DNA of 64,000 nt. Origin: CBDCFL01 sp965216135 (GTDB lineage Bacteria > Pseudomonadota > Alphaproteobacteria > Rhodobacterales > Rhodobacteraceae). Positions within the stretch are counted from its first letter, which is position 1. Every line of letters begins with the position of its first letter. The notes beneath the pieces are model-generated. The model worked only from the letters and a program-made list of their open reading frames with translations, did no database searches and was not told the DNA's origin. Made by a program: the position numbers and the translations under genes. The stretch spans positions 124,001-188,000 of the forward strand of contig CBDCFL010000024.1 of assembly GCA_965216135.1 (NCBI GenBank), given 5' to 3'. Below, piece by piece: positions 1-8,686 of the stretch.

Positions 1-879
1 CGGTTCAACGAAGAGGGACCGGATGGCCTCACCAACCGCAAGGGCGCGGGCCGGACGCGCTACCTGAGCGATGTCCAGATGAAAGAACTTGGCGAGATTG
101 TCGAGACCGGCCCCGATCCGGCGGTGGACGGGGTTGTCCGCTGGCGGCGGATCGGCCTGAAGCGGGTGATCGAGGCGCGCTTTGGCGTCATCTATTCCGA
201 GCGCGGGATATCCAGACTGCTTGGCGAACTGGGCTTTGCCCATATCAGCGCCCGCCCGCAGCATCCCAGGCAGGATAAGCGGATCATCGAGGCGTTTAAA
301 AAAAACTTCGCCGACACGCTCCAGGTGCATATAGCTGACCTGCCAGCGGGAACGCCGGTGGAGATCTGGTTCCAGGACGAAGCACGCCTTGGCCAGAAGA
401 ATGGCCTGACGCGCCTGTGGGCGAGAAAGGGCACGCGCCCCCGCCAGCCGGCCGATCAGCGCTATCACAACGCCTATCTGTTCGGCGCCATCTGTCCGGC
501 TCACGGCAAGGGGGCGGCGCTCATGCTGCCTTGGGCGGACGCGCAAGCCATGCAGATGCATCTCGACGAGATCAGCCGCCACGTCGCCCGAAAGGCCCAT
601 GCGGTTGTGCTGATGGATCGGGCCGGATGGCACACCACCGGCAAACTCAAAGTCCCGAAGAACCTCACCATCATCCTGCTGCCATCGCGCGCTCCGGAAC
701 TGAACCCGGTGGAAAATATCTGGCAGTACTTGCGCGCCAATTGGCTCTCCAACCGCGTGTTCGAAGACTACAATGCCATCGTCGATGCTGGATGCGAAGC
801 TTGGAACAAGCTCATCGCACAGCCCGAAACCATCACATCAATCGGAATGCGAAAATGGGCCCATATCGGTCAATGTTAA
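1..879 (+). CDS. IS630-family transposase (type A), 5' end missing
   Basis: DDE transposase of the IS630/Tc1-mariner superfamily. The frame is open from the first base, so the protein starts before the window and about 292 residues are visible. The catalytic acidic residues can be placed: Asp in WFQDEARLGQ, Asp in LMDRAGWH and Glu in ELNPVENIW. An A8 run sits inside the gene (TTT AAA AAA AAC), but here the frame is continuous through it, unlike type B and two type C copies. The visible part looks intact and ends with TAA. Confidence 0.85.
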   Translation, partial: RFNEEGPDGLTNRKGAGRTRYLSDVQMKELGEIVETGPDPAVDGVVRWRRIGLKRVIEARFGVIYSERGISRLLGELGFAHISARPQHPRQDKRIIEAFKKNFADTLQVHIADLPAGTPVEIWFQDEARLGQKNGLTRLWARKGTRPRQPADQRYHNAYLFGAICPAHGKGAALMLPWADAQAMQMHLDEISRHVARKAHAVVLMDRAGWHTTGKLKVPKNLTIILLPSRAPELNPVENIWQYLRANWLSNRVFEDYNAIVDAGCEAWNKLIAQPETITSIGMRKWAHIGQC

Positions 880-889
880 ATGCCGCTGG
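1..889 (+). mobile_element. IS630-family element (type A), left part outside the window
   Basis: This is the right-hand part of an IS630-family insertion sequence; its left end lies before the window. It ends in ...CCGCTGG followed by TA, the usual IS630 target dinucleotide. The element directly abuts the 3' fragment of a different IS630 element, which suggests a nested insertion. Its transposase shares the fold and layout of the other IS630 copies here, but the sequence differs enough to be a separate type. Confidence 0.85.
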
Positions 890-891
890 TA

Positions 892-1054
892 TTATCTGCG
901 TGCCAACAAGCTCGCCATATCCGTCTTCGACAATTATGAGCAGATCGTCGACAGGTGTTGCGAAGCATGGAACTTCTTTGCAAACGACAAAACCGCAATC
1001 ACGTCAATCACTACCAGACAATGGGCCAAAACGGTCAACGACTAGGGCCGTTGG
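892..1054 (+). mobile_element. 3' fragment of an IS630 type B element
   Basis: Bases 892-1054 match the last 163 bp of the complete type B copy at 29728-30883, base for base as far as I compared. They encode the transposase C-terminus (YLRANKLAIS... to ...AKTVND, stop TAG) and the right terminal repeat GGCCGTTGG followed by TA. The fragment begins immediately after the right end and TA of the type A element. The rest of the type B element must lie left of the window or be deleted. Confidence 0.85.
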
Positions 1055-1056
1055 TA

Positions 1057-2363
1057 TAAGAGCCGAAATTTCCGCCATCTCCCCTGCCTCCTGGCAGGGG
1101 CGGATTACCGAAACCGGACCCGGTGCGTTGCGTGTGGCCGGTTTGTCGCAAGTTGGCGCGCTTGGACAATTGGTGGAAATTATCCGCGGCGACGGCGCTA
1201 CGATCGGCGGCGAAATTGTCGCGATGGACGAACATTCTGTGTCGATCCTGCCGGACGCGCAGATTGACGGCGTTCAGGTCGATGACCGGGTGCGCCTCGC
1301 GGGTGACATCTCGATCGCCCCCGACGACAACTGGCTAGGCCGCATGATCGACCCCTGCGGGCGGTCAATTGACGACCACCCGATCATGCGCGGCGGCCAG
1401 GCGCGCCCGCTCAAGGGCCAGCCGATCAACCCCGCCCGGCGCCGCGGTCTTGGCGAGCGGCTGGAAACCGGTCTGGCGGTGTTCAACACCATGCTGCCGA
1501 TTGCCCGCGGCCAGCGCATCGGGCTTTTTGCAGGCAGCGGGATCGGTAAATCGACGCTGCTTGGCAGCCTGGTCCTTGGCGTGCAGGCGGATGTCGTGGT
1601 CATCGCCATGATTGGCGAACGCGGCCGCGAAGTGCGCGAGTTTGTCGAACGCATTCTCGGCCGGATCGGCATGAGCCGAACCATTGTTGTCGCCGCCACG
1701 TCCGACCTTTCGCCGCTTTTGCGGCGGCGCTGCGCCTGGACGGCGATGGCGGTCGCGGAACATTTCCGCGATCAGGGTCTGCATGTGCTCTTCGTAGCAG
1801 ATTCGGTGACCCGCTTTGCCGAGGCGCATCGCGAGGTGGCGCTGGCTTCGGGCGAGCGCGGGTCGCTTCGCGGCTTTCCCCCGTCGACCGCCTCGACCCT
1901 GACGATGCTGGCAGAGCGCGCTGGGCCCGGTGCCGGTGGCGCCGGTGACATCACAGCGGTGTTTAGTGTGCTTGTCGCAGCCTCGGATATGGAAGAGCCG
2001 ATCGCCGATATGTTGCGCGGCGTGCTCGATGGGCATGTTGTCCTTGATCGGAGAATTGCCGAACGCGGCCGCTTTCCAGCGGTCGATCTGTTGCGATCCG
2101 TGTCGCGCTCATTGCCGCACGCGGCCAGCGATGCCGAAAACGAGTTGATCGCCCTAGCGCGGCGCCGGCTCGGAACCTATGAAAAACATGAAATGATGAT
2201 CCAGGCCGGTCTTTACAGCAAAGGCACCGATGCAGAGATTGATGCGGCCATCGACATCTGGCCAGCGCTCGATCATTTCGTGTCGGAAAGCGAGTTGACC
2301 GACACCGCCAACTCATTCCGGCGACTCGGCGGGATATTGACGGTGCCGCAAAAAGACCCCTGA
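1057..2363 (+). pseudogene. fliI: Flagellar export ATPase FliI, 5'-truncated by IS630
   Basis: FliI powers flagellar type III export at the base of the flagellum. About 434 residues remain, with an N-terminal beta-barrel region, the Walker A motif GLFAGSGIGKST, the signature ERGREVREF, and the C-terminal MIQAGLYSKG region. The right end of an IS630 fragment lies directly upstream and the first native codons, probably fewer than 20, are gone. The frame runs on into the IS without a stop, and the first in-frame ATG is about 56 codons in. The catalytic core is complete, so a fusion product could retain activity, but the native start and promoter are lost. Confidence 0.85.
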
Positions 2364-2378
2364 GGTGCGATCTTGCCT

Positions 2379-2401
2379 GCGCGGGCTGCAAGAGCCCGCG
2401 C
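2379..2401 (+). terminator. GC-rich stem-loop after fliI
   Basis: A perfect 9-bp stem (GCGCGGGCT / AGCCCGCGC) with loop GCAAG lies 15 nt after the fliI stop. No T-run follows, so it is either a weak or factor-assisted terminator or a 3' stabilising hairpin. Confidence 0.4.
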
Positions 2402-2491
2402 CAATGAAGCGCGGTTTGATTGCGACGAAGCGGGCAGATCGTACCTCGGCGATGCTGGGATTGCCGGTTGTACAAAATCTGCGGCGTGGGA

Positions 2492-2623
2492 CAAAGTCTT
2501 CACGAAGACTTTGCCGGCGGTGCAGAAATTTCGGGAAATTTCTGCTCATCGCCAGTCCGCGACAATTTCGCGAGCCAAGAGTTTTGCCAAAACTCTTGGA
2601 AAAATTCTTGGCAGCAAGAATTT
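2492..2623. repeat. Array of short-loop perfect hairpins downstream of fliI
   Basis: Within 132 bp there are at least four perfect hairpins with 3-4 nt loops. They are a 9-bp stem 2492-2513 (loop CACG), a 10-bp stem 2522-2545 (loop CGGG), an 11-bp stem 2575-2599 (loop GCC) and a 9-bp stem 2602-2623 (loop GCAG). A weaker 5-bp stem sits at 2558-2572. The stems differ in sequence but share an AT-rich style unlike the GC-rich surroundings. No convincing gene is present between the fliI stop (2363) and the end of the next gene (2683). Function unknown. Confidence 0.7.
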
Positions 2624-2682
2624 GCCGCTGCGGCCGCGGATGTATCTGATCTGTGATGGCGCGATTGCGCGCGACAGCCCTT

Positions 2683-3495
2683 TTAGGTCAGCGAATAGCT
2701 GACCGGCGAGCTTTGCAGCAGCAATAGCGCAGATGACTGGGCGCTCAGCGACGAAAGATCGGCGACCTGCGCGCGTAACAGAAACAGGCGTCGCAGTTCA
2801 TCCTGCACCTCGGTGTCGGCAAAATGCGCTATCTCGCTGTCGCCAAAGACACGTTCGGCCTTGTCGCGAAAGCCCGCGAGCTGTTGATCGAGATCAAGCG
2901 CCCCGAATGTGGTGGGCAGACCCAGCGCGACCTCGAAGACCTTGCGCAAGGGTGCTTGGCCCATCACTGCAAACCAGCGCCCGTCATCGGTGGTATCGGT
3001 TGCAATAATTTCACCGAGATCGCGCTCCAGACCAAGGGCTAGGCGCAGATTTTCGTCGCTCCTGCCGATCGCAATCTCGAATTGCTGCTCGTGAAAGGCA
3101 TCGATGATTTCCTGTGGAAAATCCAAAAGTTGCGTGTTTGCAATCGAAAAGTCGCCAAACCCAAAGGCTTTGGACAAGGCCAGATGGCGTTTGTCCGCCA
3201 GCCGGTTGGCCAGCGCGGTATCGCTCAGAAAGCCATCGTCCAGAACCTGCTCAATGAAGGCCTTGTTGTTGATGTCTTCGTCCAGACCGAACGCGCCAAG
3301 CGCCACGGTTAGAAGCCTGCGGTCCGACATAAGATCGCTGGCAGTTTTCACATCCGCAATGTGTTCGCGAAAGTAATCGACATCGCGTTCGATTGCCGGC
3401 GACGCTTGAAACGCCTGTTCCTGCAGATCGCGCGTGCGTTGCAAAACAGCCCACCCAAGGAAACCGCCAAAGGGCACAACCGGCTGAAAGCTCAT
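2683..3495 (-). CDS. DUF1217-family flagellar-cluster protein
   Basis: A 270-residue protein starting MSFQPVVPFGG. The family (DUF1217) is typical of Rhodobacteraceae flagellar loci and has no established biochemical role. It is soluble and largely helical, with no signal peptide or membrane segment. The start is supported by a 4-nt ATGA overlap with the flbT stop, which indicates translational coupling in an operon flaF-flbT-DUF1217. The operon's expected upstream gene, fliC, is now separated by an IS630 copy. Confidence 0.8.
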   Translation of the reverse strand: MSFQPVVPFGGFLGWAVLQRTRDLQEQAFQASPAIERDVDYFREHIADVKTASDLMSDRRLLTVALGAFGLDEDINNKAFIEQVLDDGFLSDTALANRLADKRHLALSKAFGFGDFSIANTQLLDFPQEIIDAFHEQQFEIAIGRSDENLRLALGLERDLGEIIATDTTDDGRWFAVMGQAPLRKVFEVALGLPTTFGALDLDQQLAGFRDKAERVFGDSEIAHFADTEVQDELRRLFLLRAQVADLSSLSAQSSALLLLQSSPVSYSLT

Positions 3496-3896
3496 GCCAT
3501 GCTCGCGGCGATCAGCCGCTGCTCTCTTGCCAGCAGGCTGCGCAGTGCTTTGAGCGCCTGATAATGCTGGTCCTCGACCACCGCCTCGGACGCGCGCGCC
3601 AAGACGCTCTGGCTGTCGGCATCGGTCAGGGCCTGAGAGAGTTGCTCGATCCCGCGCAGAAGCTGCAGCCGCGCCTCTTGGGCATCGGCATCGCCAGAGC
3701 ACACAAGTTGGGCAATGTAGCAGACGCGGCGCACCGGGGTGTTGACCTCTTCGGGATGGATCGCGTCACGCAGGCGCAGGATATTGGCGTTTGGCGTCAT
3801 GATCGACAGGCGGCTGCGCCGATCGCCGTTTTCGACCACCGCGCCGTTGATCAGCACCCGCTCCTTGGGTCCGAGTTTCAGGACCAGGCCGCTCAT
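3492..3896 (-). CDS. flbT: Flagellin synthesis regulator FlbT
   Basis: A 134-residue FlbT-family protein beginning MSGLVLKLGPKERVLINGAV. In Caulobacter-type flagellar systems FlbT binds flagellin mRNA and restrains its translation until hook assembly is finished, opposing FlaF. Length and N-terminus are typical. It overlaps flaF upstream and DUF1217 downstream by 4 nt each, so the three are co-translated. The usual neighbour fliC lies on the same strand but beyond an IS630 insertion. Confidence 0.9.
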   Translation of the reverse strand: MSGLVLKLGPKERVLINGAVVENGDRRSRLSIMTPNANILRLRDAIHPEEVNTPVRRVCYIAQLVCSGDADAQEARLQLLRGIEQLSQALTDADSQSVLARASEAVVEDQHYQALKALRSLLAREQRLIAASMA

Positions 3897-4264
3897 TTCA
3901 TCACTGCCTTTTGGCGAAGGCCGCGCATGACGGCGGTGTTGATGTCAATCAAGGCACCGGCATCGGCGTTGCCCGCAAGGATGCGCGAGGTATGCACATC
4001 GGTAAATTCCGCGAGGTAGAATATCTGGGCGCGCAAATGTCCCGGCAACCGGTTGCCGTCGTCGGCGACATCAATTGCCAGCAAGGTCCACAGCTGGCGG
4101 TTCTCGTGCAATGCCTCAGTAAACAGGCCTGGCGCGCTTTTGGGATCATGGGATTTAAGGCGATGGGTGATGCGGGCAAAGGCATCATGTTCGGTTCCGC
4201 GTTCGGTTCTGATCGATGCCGAGGGCGACGTATATGCAGTTCTAGCCATATTCAGAGCGTTCAC
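3893..4264 (-). CDS. flaF: Flagellin biosynthesis regulator FlaF
   Basis: A 123-residue FlaF protein (MNALNMARTAYTS...). FlaF is the positive partner of FlbT in post-transcriptional control of flagellin. The start is GTG at 4264-4262. An IS630 copy ends 6 bp upstream of that start, so the native upstream sequence, including any ribosome-binding site and the link to the fliC transcript, has been displaced. The coding frame is intact, but expression probably depends on read-through from the IS or on a new promoter. Confidence 0.88.
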   Translation of the reverse strand: MNALNMARTAYTSPSASIRTERGTEHDAFARITHRLKSHDPKSAPGLFTEALHENRQLWTLLAIDVADDGNRLPGHLRAQIFYLAEFTDVHTSRILAGNADAGALIDINTAVMRGLRQKAVMK

Positions 4265-4270
4265 TTCATA

Positions 4271-5430
4271 CCACCGAGCGGAATGCCTGACTCACGTTGG
4301 GGATTCCCAAGCGGTCCGATCTCTGACTCAATGTGGTGAACCAATGAGGTTCGCCATGGCAGCGCCTATCGACTTACGGAACGATTTTGACAGCGTCTCA
4401 CTGCGGCGCCTCGCGAAGAGGACCAGGGACGCGACCCAGAGCCGTCGTCTGCTGGCGTTGGCCGAGGTCTACGATGGTGGCAGCAGGACGGATGCGTCGC
4501 GGATCGGCGGCGTCGGTCTGCAGATCATTCGCGACTGGGTGCTGCGCTTCAACGCCCGCGGACCGGACGGGCTGGTCGATGGGAAGTCACCGGGCGCACC
4601 CTCGAAGCTCAACGCCGATCACCGCCGCGCACTGGCGGAGGTTGTTGAGGCCGGCCCGGTCCTGGCGGTCGACGGCGTCGTGCGCTGGCGGCGCAAGGAC
4701 CTGGCGCGGTGGCTCTTGGAGACGTTCGCCATCTCGCTCGACGAGACCACGGTCGGGCGCGAGTTGAAGGCGCTCGGCTTCGCCAAGATCTCGGCGCGGC
4801 CGCGCCACTACGCGCAAAACGAGCTGGCCGTCGAGGCTTTTAAAAAAAACTTCCCCGCCGAACTGGCGAAGATCCGGGCGAGGCTCCCGAAAGGCGTCGA
4901 GATAGAGCTGTGGTGGCAAGATGAAGCCCGCATCGGCCAGAAGAATAAGCTCACACGCCGATGGGCCAGACGTGGCACGCGCCCGCGGGCGCCCCGCGAC
5001 CAGCGCACCGAATGGGCCTATATCTTCGGCGCGATCTGTCCCGCGAAGGGGAAAGGCGCCGGGCTGGTCATGCCCTGGTGCGACACCGAGCCATGGCGGC
5101 GCACCTCATCGAGATCAGTGCCGCCGTCGATCCCGGCGCCCATGCGGTGCTGATCGTCGATCAGGCCGGTTGGCACTTGACGCCCAAGCTGGCGATCCCC
5201 GACAACATCACCGTCCTGGCGCTGCCGCCACGATCGCCCGAGTTGAACCCGGTGGAGAATGTCTGGCAATTCATGCGCGACAACTGGTTGTCGAACCGGA
5301 TCTTCAAATCCTACGAAGACATCGTCGCGCTGTGCTGCCAAGCCTGGAACAACCTCATCGACCGACCATGGAAGATCATGTCCCTCGGCATGCGCAAATG
5401 GGCGCATGGGTTCTGATCAATGACCGTTGG
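4271..5430 (+). mobile_element. IS630-family element type C, copy 1 (1160 bp)
   Basis: The element is bounded by CCACCGAGCGG on the left and ...GACCGTTGG on the right, with the TA target duplicated at 4269-4270 and 5431-5432. It inserted between fliC and flaF. It is one base shorter than copy 2 because of a deletion in the transposase gene. Confidence 0.9.
4344..5416 (+). pseudogene. IS630 type C transposase, frameshifted
   Basis: Compared with the intact copy at 24402-25475, one C is missing at about 5089, turning GAC ACC GAC GCC into GAC ACC GAG CCA. The frame then leaves the DDE domain before its second catalytic Asp (IVDQAGWH) and Glu (ELNPVENVW). No slippery run adjoins this lesion, so this copy is probably inactive. 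The A8 slippery run upstream is present and in frame here. Confidence 0.85.
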
Positions 5431-5478
5431 TATCAGGTCCTTCCTGTGACCGGGTTTTGGTTTTTACGCCAGTGTGTT

Positions 5479-5502
5479 GGAGCGCCCCCGAAAGGGCGCT
5501 CC
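5479..5502 (-). terminator. Probable fliC transcription terminator
   Basis: A perfect 9-bp stem (GGAGCGCCC / GGGCGCTCC, 6-nt loop) lies 11 nt past the fliC stop on the minus strand. It is GC-rich but has no immediate T-run on the minus strand. Confidence 0.55.
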
Positions 5503-5513
5503 ACGCTCCGGTC

Positions 5514-6989
5514 TTATTGGAACAGTGACAGGATCGATTGCGGCGACTGGTTCGCAATCGACAGCGACTGGATACCCAGTTGCTGCTGAACCTGCAGCGC
5601 CTGCAACCTGGCCGAGGCCTCTTCCATATCGGCATCGATCAGCGTGCCGATCCCGGCTTTGAGCGAGTGGGTCAGTTCGCTGATAAAGTCGCGCTGAATC
5701 TGGATGCGGCCCTGGGCCGAACCGAATTCAGCGGCGGCATTGATCGCACTGTTGATCATCGCTTCGACGTTTTGCAGTGCCGCATCAGCACCGGCATTCG
5801 TCGATACATCGATCGCATCAAGCCCGATCAGCCCGCCAGAGGAGGTACCACCGGTAAAGCCCGCGATCGCCAGCGCAACGACCGTTGCATTGTCATTGTC
5901 GATTAGAAACTGCCAGTCCCCGGTCGAATTCTGCGCGACGCCGGTTTTCATTCCGGTCATGTTTGCGCCATCGACAACCGCTTTCAAACCGTTGACCACG
6001 TCTTCGAAATTCTCGCCGTTGCCTGCGACGTATGAGAATACGTTGGTGCCGACAGTAACCTGATAGCCGTCACCTTCGGACACGCCGCCCGCGAACGTCA
6101 CCGATTCGGCCCGCGCGCCGAGCGTGCCGGTCCCGACCGTCGGTGGGTTGGTGCCGGTTGCGCTCACCGCGAAACTGTCGAACGCATTGGTCGAGGACAG
6201 GGTGATCACCCCGGCCACGGATATGGCCGTAACACCTTCTATCCCAAGCGCGTTGATCGCAGATGCGACTGTGCCGCCTACCGCTGTCGCGTCGCCGGTC
6301 AGATCGCCGACACCATAGGTTATGGTCTGCGTGCCGATGGTCAGGGACAATGTTTCGTCCGAATAATCGCCATCGCCTGCGACAACTGTCACAATTTCAG
6401 TGATCGCAGTTGCGTCGACTGTTGCGGCACTTACTGTCGCCTGCGCAGAAATATCAATGCCAGAGGTGTTAACTGTGCCGGAATCCGTGGTCAGATCCTG
6501 ACGCGCAACCGTGATATTGGTGGCCGATACAGCACCACTGCCCGACCGGTTGAGAGATGACAGGATATTGACACTTACCGTGCCCTTCAGAAGGTTCAGA
6601 CCGTTGAACTGCGCGGCATCAACCACAGATTTGATCTGATCGGTCAGCGCGTCGATGTCGGTTTGAATCTTGGTCCGGTCGACGTTTTCTTCCTGTGCGG
6701 CGACGATCTTGCCTTTGATATCCGTCAGCAGATCAGAGATCGTTTCTGAGGCAGAGCGCGCAACACCAACGGTAGATTCGCCAAGCCCAAGGCTTTCGGA
6801 AATTCCCTTGAAGCCTTTGACGTCGGATTGCATCACTTTTGAGATTGCCCAGATGGACGAATTGTCCTTGGCATTAGCGATTTTCATGCCGGTTGAAATT
6901 TGACCCTGCGCCTTGGCAAGGTTCATGTTGACACCCCGCAGCGTTTGCAGCGCAACCATCGAGGCTGTATTTGTAAGAATGCTAGACAT
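5514..6989 (-). CDS. fliC: Flagellin FliC
   Basis: A 491-residue flagellin. The conserved N-terminal D0/D1 region (MSSILTNTASMVALQTLRGV, then STGMKIANAKDNS) and C-terminal D0 helix (QALQVQQQLGIQSLSIANQS, ending SILSLFQ) frame a long Thr/Ala/Gly-rich variable domain at roughly residues 150-400. It is longer than many roseobacter flagellins. AAGGA lies 6 nt before the ATG. It is probably the first gene of a former fliC-flaF-flbT unit, now cut by the IS630 at 4271-5430. A GC hairpin follows the stop. Confidence 0.92.
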   Translation of the reverse strand: MSSILTNTASMVALQTLRGVNMNLAKAQGQISTGMKIANAKDNSSIWAISKVMQSDVKGFKGISESLGLGESTVGVARSASETISDLLTDIKGKIVAAQEENVDRTKIQTDIDALTDQIKSVVDAAQFNGLNLLKGTVSVNILSSLNRSGSGAVSATNITVARQDLTTDSGTVNTSGIDISAQATVSAATVDATAITEIVTVVAGDGDYSDETLSLTIGTQTITYGVGDLTGDATAVGGTVASAINALGIEGVTAISVAGVITLSSTNAFDSFAVSATGTNPPTVGTGTLGARAESVTFAGGVSEGDGYQVTVGTNVFSYVAGNGENFEDVVNGLKAVVDGANMTGMKTGVAQNSTGDWQFLIDNDNATVVALAIAGFTGGTSSGGLIGLDAIDVSTNAGADAALQNVEAMINSAINAAAEFGSAQGRIQIQRDFISELTHSLKAGIGTLIDADMEEASARLQALQVQQQLGIQSLSIANQSPQSILSLFQ

Positions 6990-7037
6990 TCGTTTTCCTT
7001 AGTCTTTCGACGCTTTTGCGTCCGGTTTCAAAAAGGC

Positions 7038-7052
7038 GCGGATTTGGTGCCA
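7038..7052 (-). promoter_or_regulatory. Candidate sigma-54-type promoter for fliC
   Basis: On the minus strand TGGCAC at 7052-7047 is followed at the correct spacing by GC at 7039-7038 (GG-N10-GC). This places a start site about 37 nt before the fliC ATG. The -12 element (CCGC rather than TTGC) is imperfect. The rest of 6990-7266 shows no clear sigma-28 or CtrA-type site. Confidence 0.3.
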
Positions 7053-7266
7053 AATGAGCCGTTCTGACGATTACGGAAATCCGGCGGTTCGCCGGCCGTG
7101 CCACCCCTCGGGGATGCAAGCGCCATCCTGAGTGGCAAGTGCTAACGGAAACCTAAGCGATGCGGGCTTGATCCCGGTGATTTTAGGCAAATCGAAGGGA
7201 TGGAGCGGTCCATCGCTGTGCCTGCATGCGGCGTGTGCGAAGTGCACATACGACCTGGCTGCCTAA

Positions 7267-8235
7267 GTGTCCGTCCGGGGACTTTATGAGTCGGATGAAT
7301 CGGTTATCCGGCGCGCCCTCTTGAAGAGCTGAATCAGCTGTGATTCTCTGGGGTGGTGAATTTGCTCTTGAGGTGCCCCATGTGGACTGCCGACAACCGC
7401 CCGCGCTACAACCGCGACAAACTGCGTTATCCGAGCGACCTGACCGATGCGGAATGGGCGCATATCGAGCCGCTGATCCCGCCGGGCAAGCCCGGCGGCG
7501 GCAAACGGCGCGTCGCTATCCGCGAGGTGATCAACGGCGTGATGTACATTCTGAGCACCGGCTGCCAGTGGCGCGCGCTGCCCAAGGATTTGCCGCCCAG
7601 AAGCACCGTGCATGATTACCTCGGCCTGTGGAACTGGGACGGCACGCTGGATCGCATCCATCATGCGCTCTACCTCAAGTGCCGCGAGAAAGCCGCGCGC
7701 GAAGCCAGCCCCACGGCCTGCATCATCGACAGTCAGAGTGTGAAAAGCGCTGAAAAAGGGGGGCTCGCATCGACAGCCACGGCTTCGATGCCGGCAGGTT
7801 GATCAAGGGCAAGAAGCGGCATGTTCTGGTCGATACGCAAGGCTTGCTGCTGCACGGCATCGTCACCGCCGCCGACGTTCAGGATCGCGACGGCGGTCTC
7901 GCGCTGCTGGCGACCTTGTTCGGTCTGTTTCCCTTTCTCGGGAAATTGTTCGCCGACAGCGCCTATCAGGGGCCGGTCTTTCACCGCGCCCTGGCCGGCA
8001 TCCTGCCCGATCTCGAGACCGAGATCGTCAAGCGATCCGATCGGGTGAAGGGCTTCGTCGTCCAGCCCAGGCGTTGGGTGGTCGAACGCACCATCGCCTG
8101 GCTCAACCGCTGCCGCCGACTGGCCAAGGACTGGGAGAACCTCAACCGCAACGCGCTCGCCTTCATCAAGCTCGCGTCCATTCGACTCATGCTCCGAAAA
8201 CTCTGTAATCCTACATAAAGTCTCCGGACGGACTC
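7267..8235 (+). mobile_element. IS5-family (IS427-type) element, copy 1 (969 bp)
   Basis: Terminal inverted repeats GTGTCCGTCCGGGGACTTTATG and GAGTCCGTCCGGAGACTTTATG (read inward) differ at only two positions. A 3-bp target duplication TAA flanks the element (7264-7266 and 8236-8238). Two further 969-bp copies lie at 42787-43755 and 50151-51119. This one sits between fliC and the flgN-like gene. Confidence 0.92.
7380..8218 (+). CDS. IS5/IS427-type transposase, two ORFs joined by frameshifting
   Basis: The first ORF runs from MWTADNRPRYN to a stop at 7802 and the second from about 7799 to 8218. They join naturally by a -1 slip on the A5G6 run in SAEKGGLAS, which restores a run of about 280 residues through IDSHGFDAGR into LIKGKKRHVLVD. 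The catalytic Asp of IIDSQSVK, Asp of FADSAYQG and the C-terminal RWVVERTIAWL region then lie in one protein. All three copies have the same arrangement, so programmed frameshifting is more likely than decay. Confidence 0.85.
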
Positions 8236-8320
8236 TAAGGCCGACCAGTCTGTTACATACTCGACCAATACCGGCGAAATTTGATCCGCTGCTTGATCGC
8301 GCCAAGCGTCGAGGCCGCCG

Positions 8321-8686
8321 CTAGTACCGCACCCGCCGCCAGATCAGGCGCGTTTTTTCATCGGAATAATCACTGCGCTGGCCCGACTTGTCGTAGGTCT
8401 TCAAATCATATTGCGCGGCAATGATCCGCTCGATCCGCTGGATGGCGGCACCAATGCCGTCGCGCGTTGCGTCCAGTATGACCTGGTTCCGCTCGGCCAG
8501 CGACTTCAACGCCTCAAGCTGCCGGGTATTCCGAGGCAATTCGTGCAGACGGTCGAACAGCCGTTCTTTCTGGCTCACCAGATCGCGCAAAGCGTCGAAA
8601 TCGCCAGCCCGGATCAGCTGGTATTCCTGCTCCAGCAAAGTCCCAATCTGATCCACCAAATTCCAGGTTCTAAACAGTGCCATCAT
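8321..8686 (-). CDS. FlgN-like flagellar export chaperone
   Basis: A 121-residue, highly helical protein (MMALFRTWNLVDQIGTLLEQ). It has the size and coiled-coil character of FlgN/FliT-type chaperones that hold hook-filament junction proteins. Recognition rests on context and pattern, not on a strict motif. It lies just downstream of the flgJ-like gene and overlaps it by 17 nt. The start could be either of the two adjacent ATGs. Confidence 0.6.
   Translation of the reverse strand: MMALFRTWNLVDQIGTLLEQEYQLIRAGDFDALRDLVSQKERLFDRLHELPRNTRQLEALKSLAERNQVILDATRDGIGAAIQRIERIIAAQYDLKTYDKSGQRSDYSDEKTRLIWRRVRY

Noticed and set aside
417..1056. Long open frame running through the IS630 elements into fliI, suggesting a 648-residue fusion protein
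   Set aside because: The first part is an out-of-frame reading of the transposase; only the fliI part from about 1057 has family similarity.
2365..2702. Several overlapping Arg-rich open frames after fliI
   Set aside because: They cross the hairpin array, have no ribosome site or recognisable domain, and reflect base composition.
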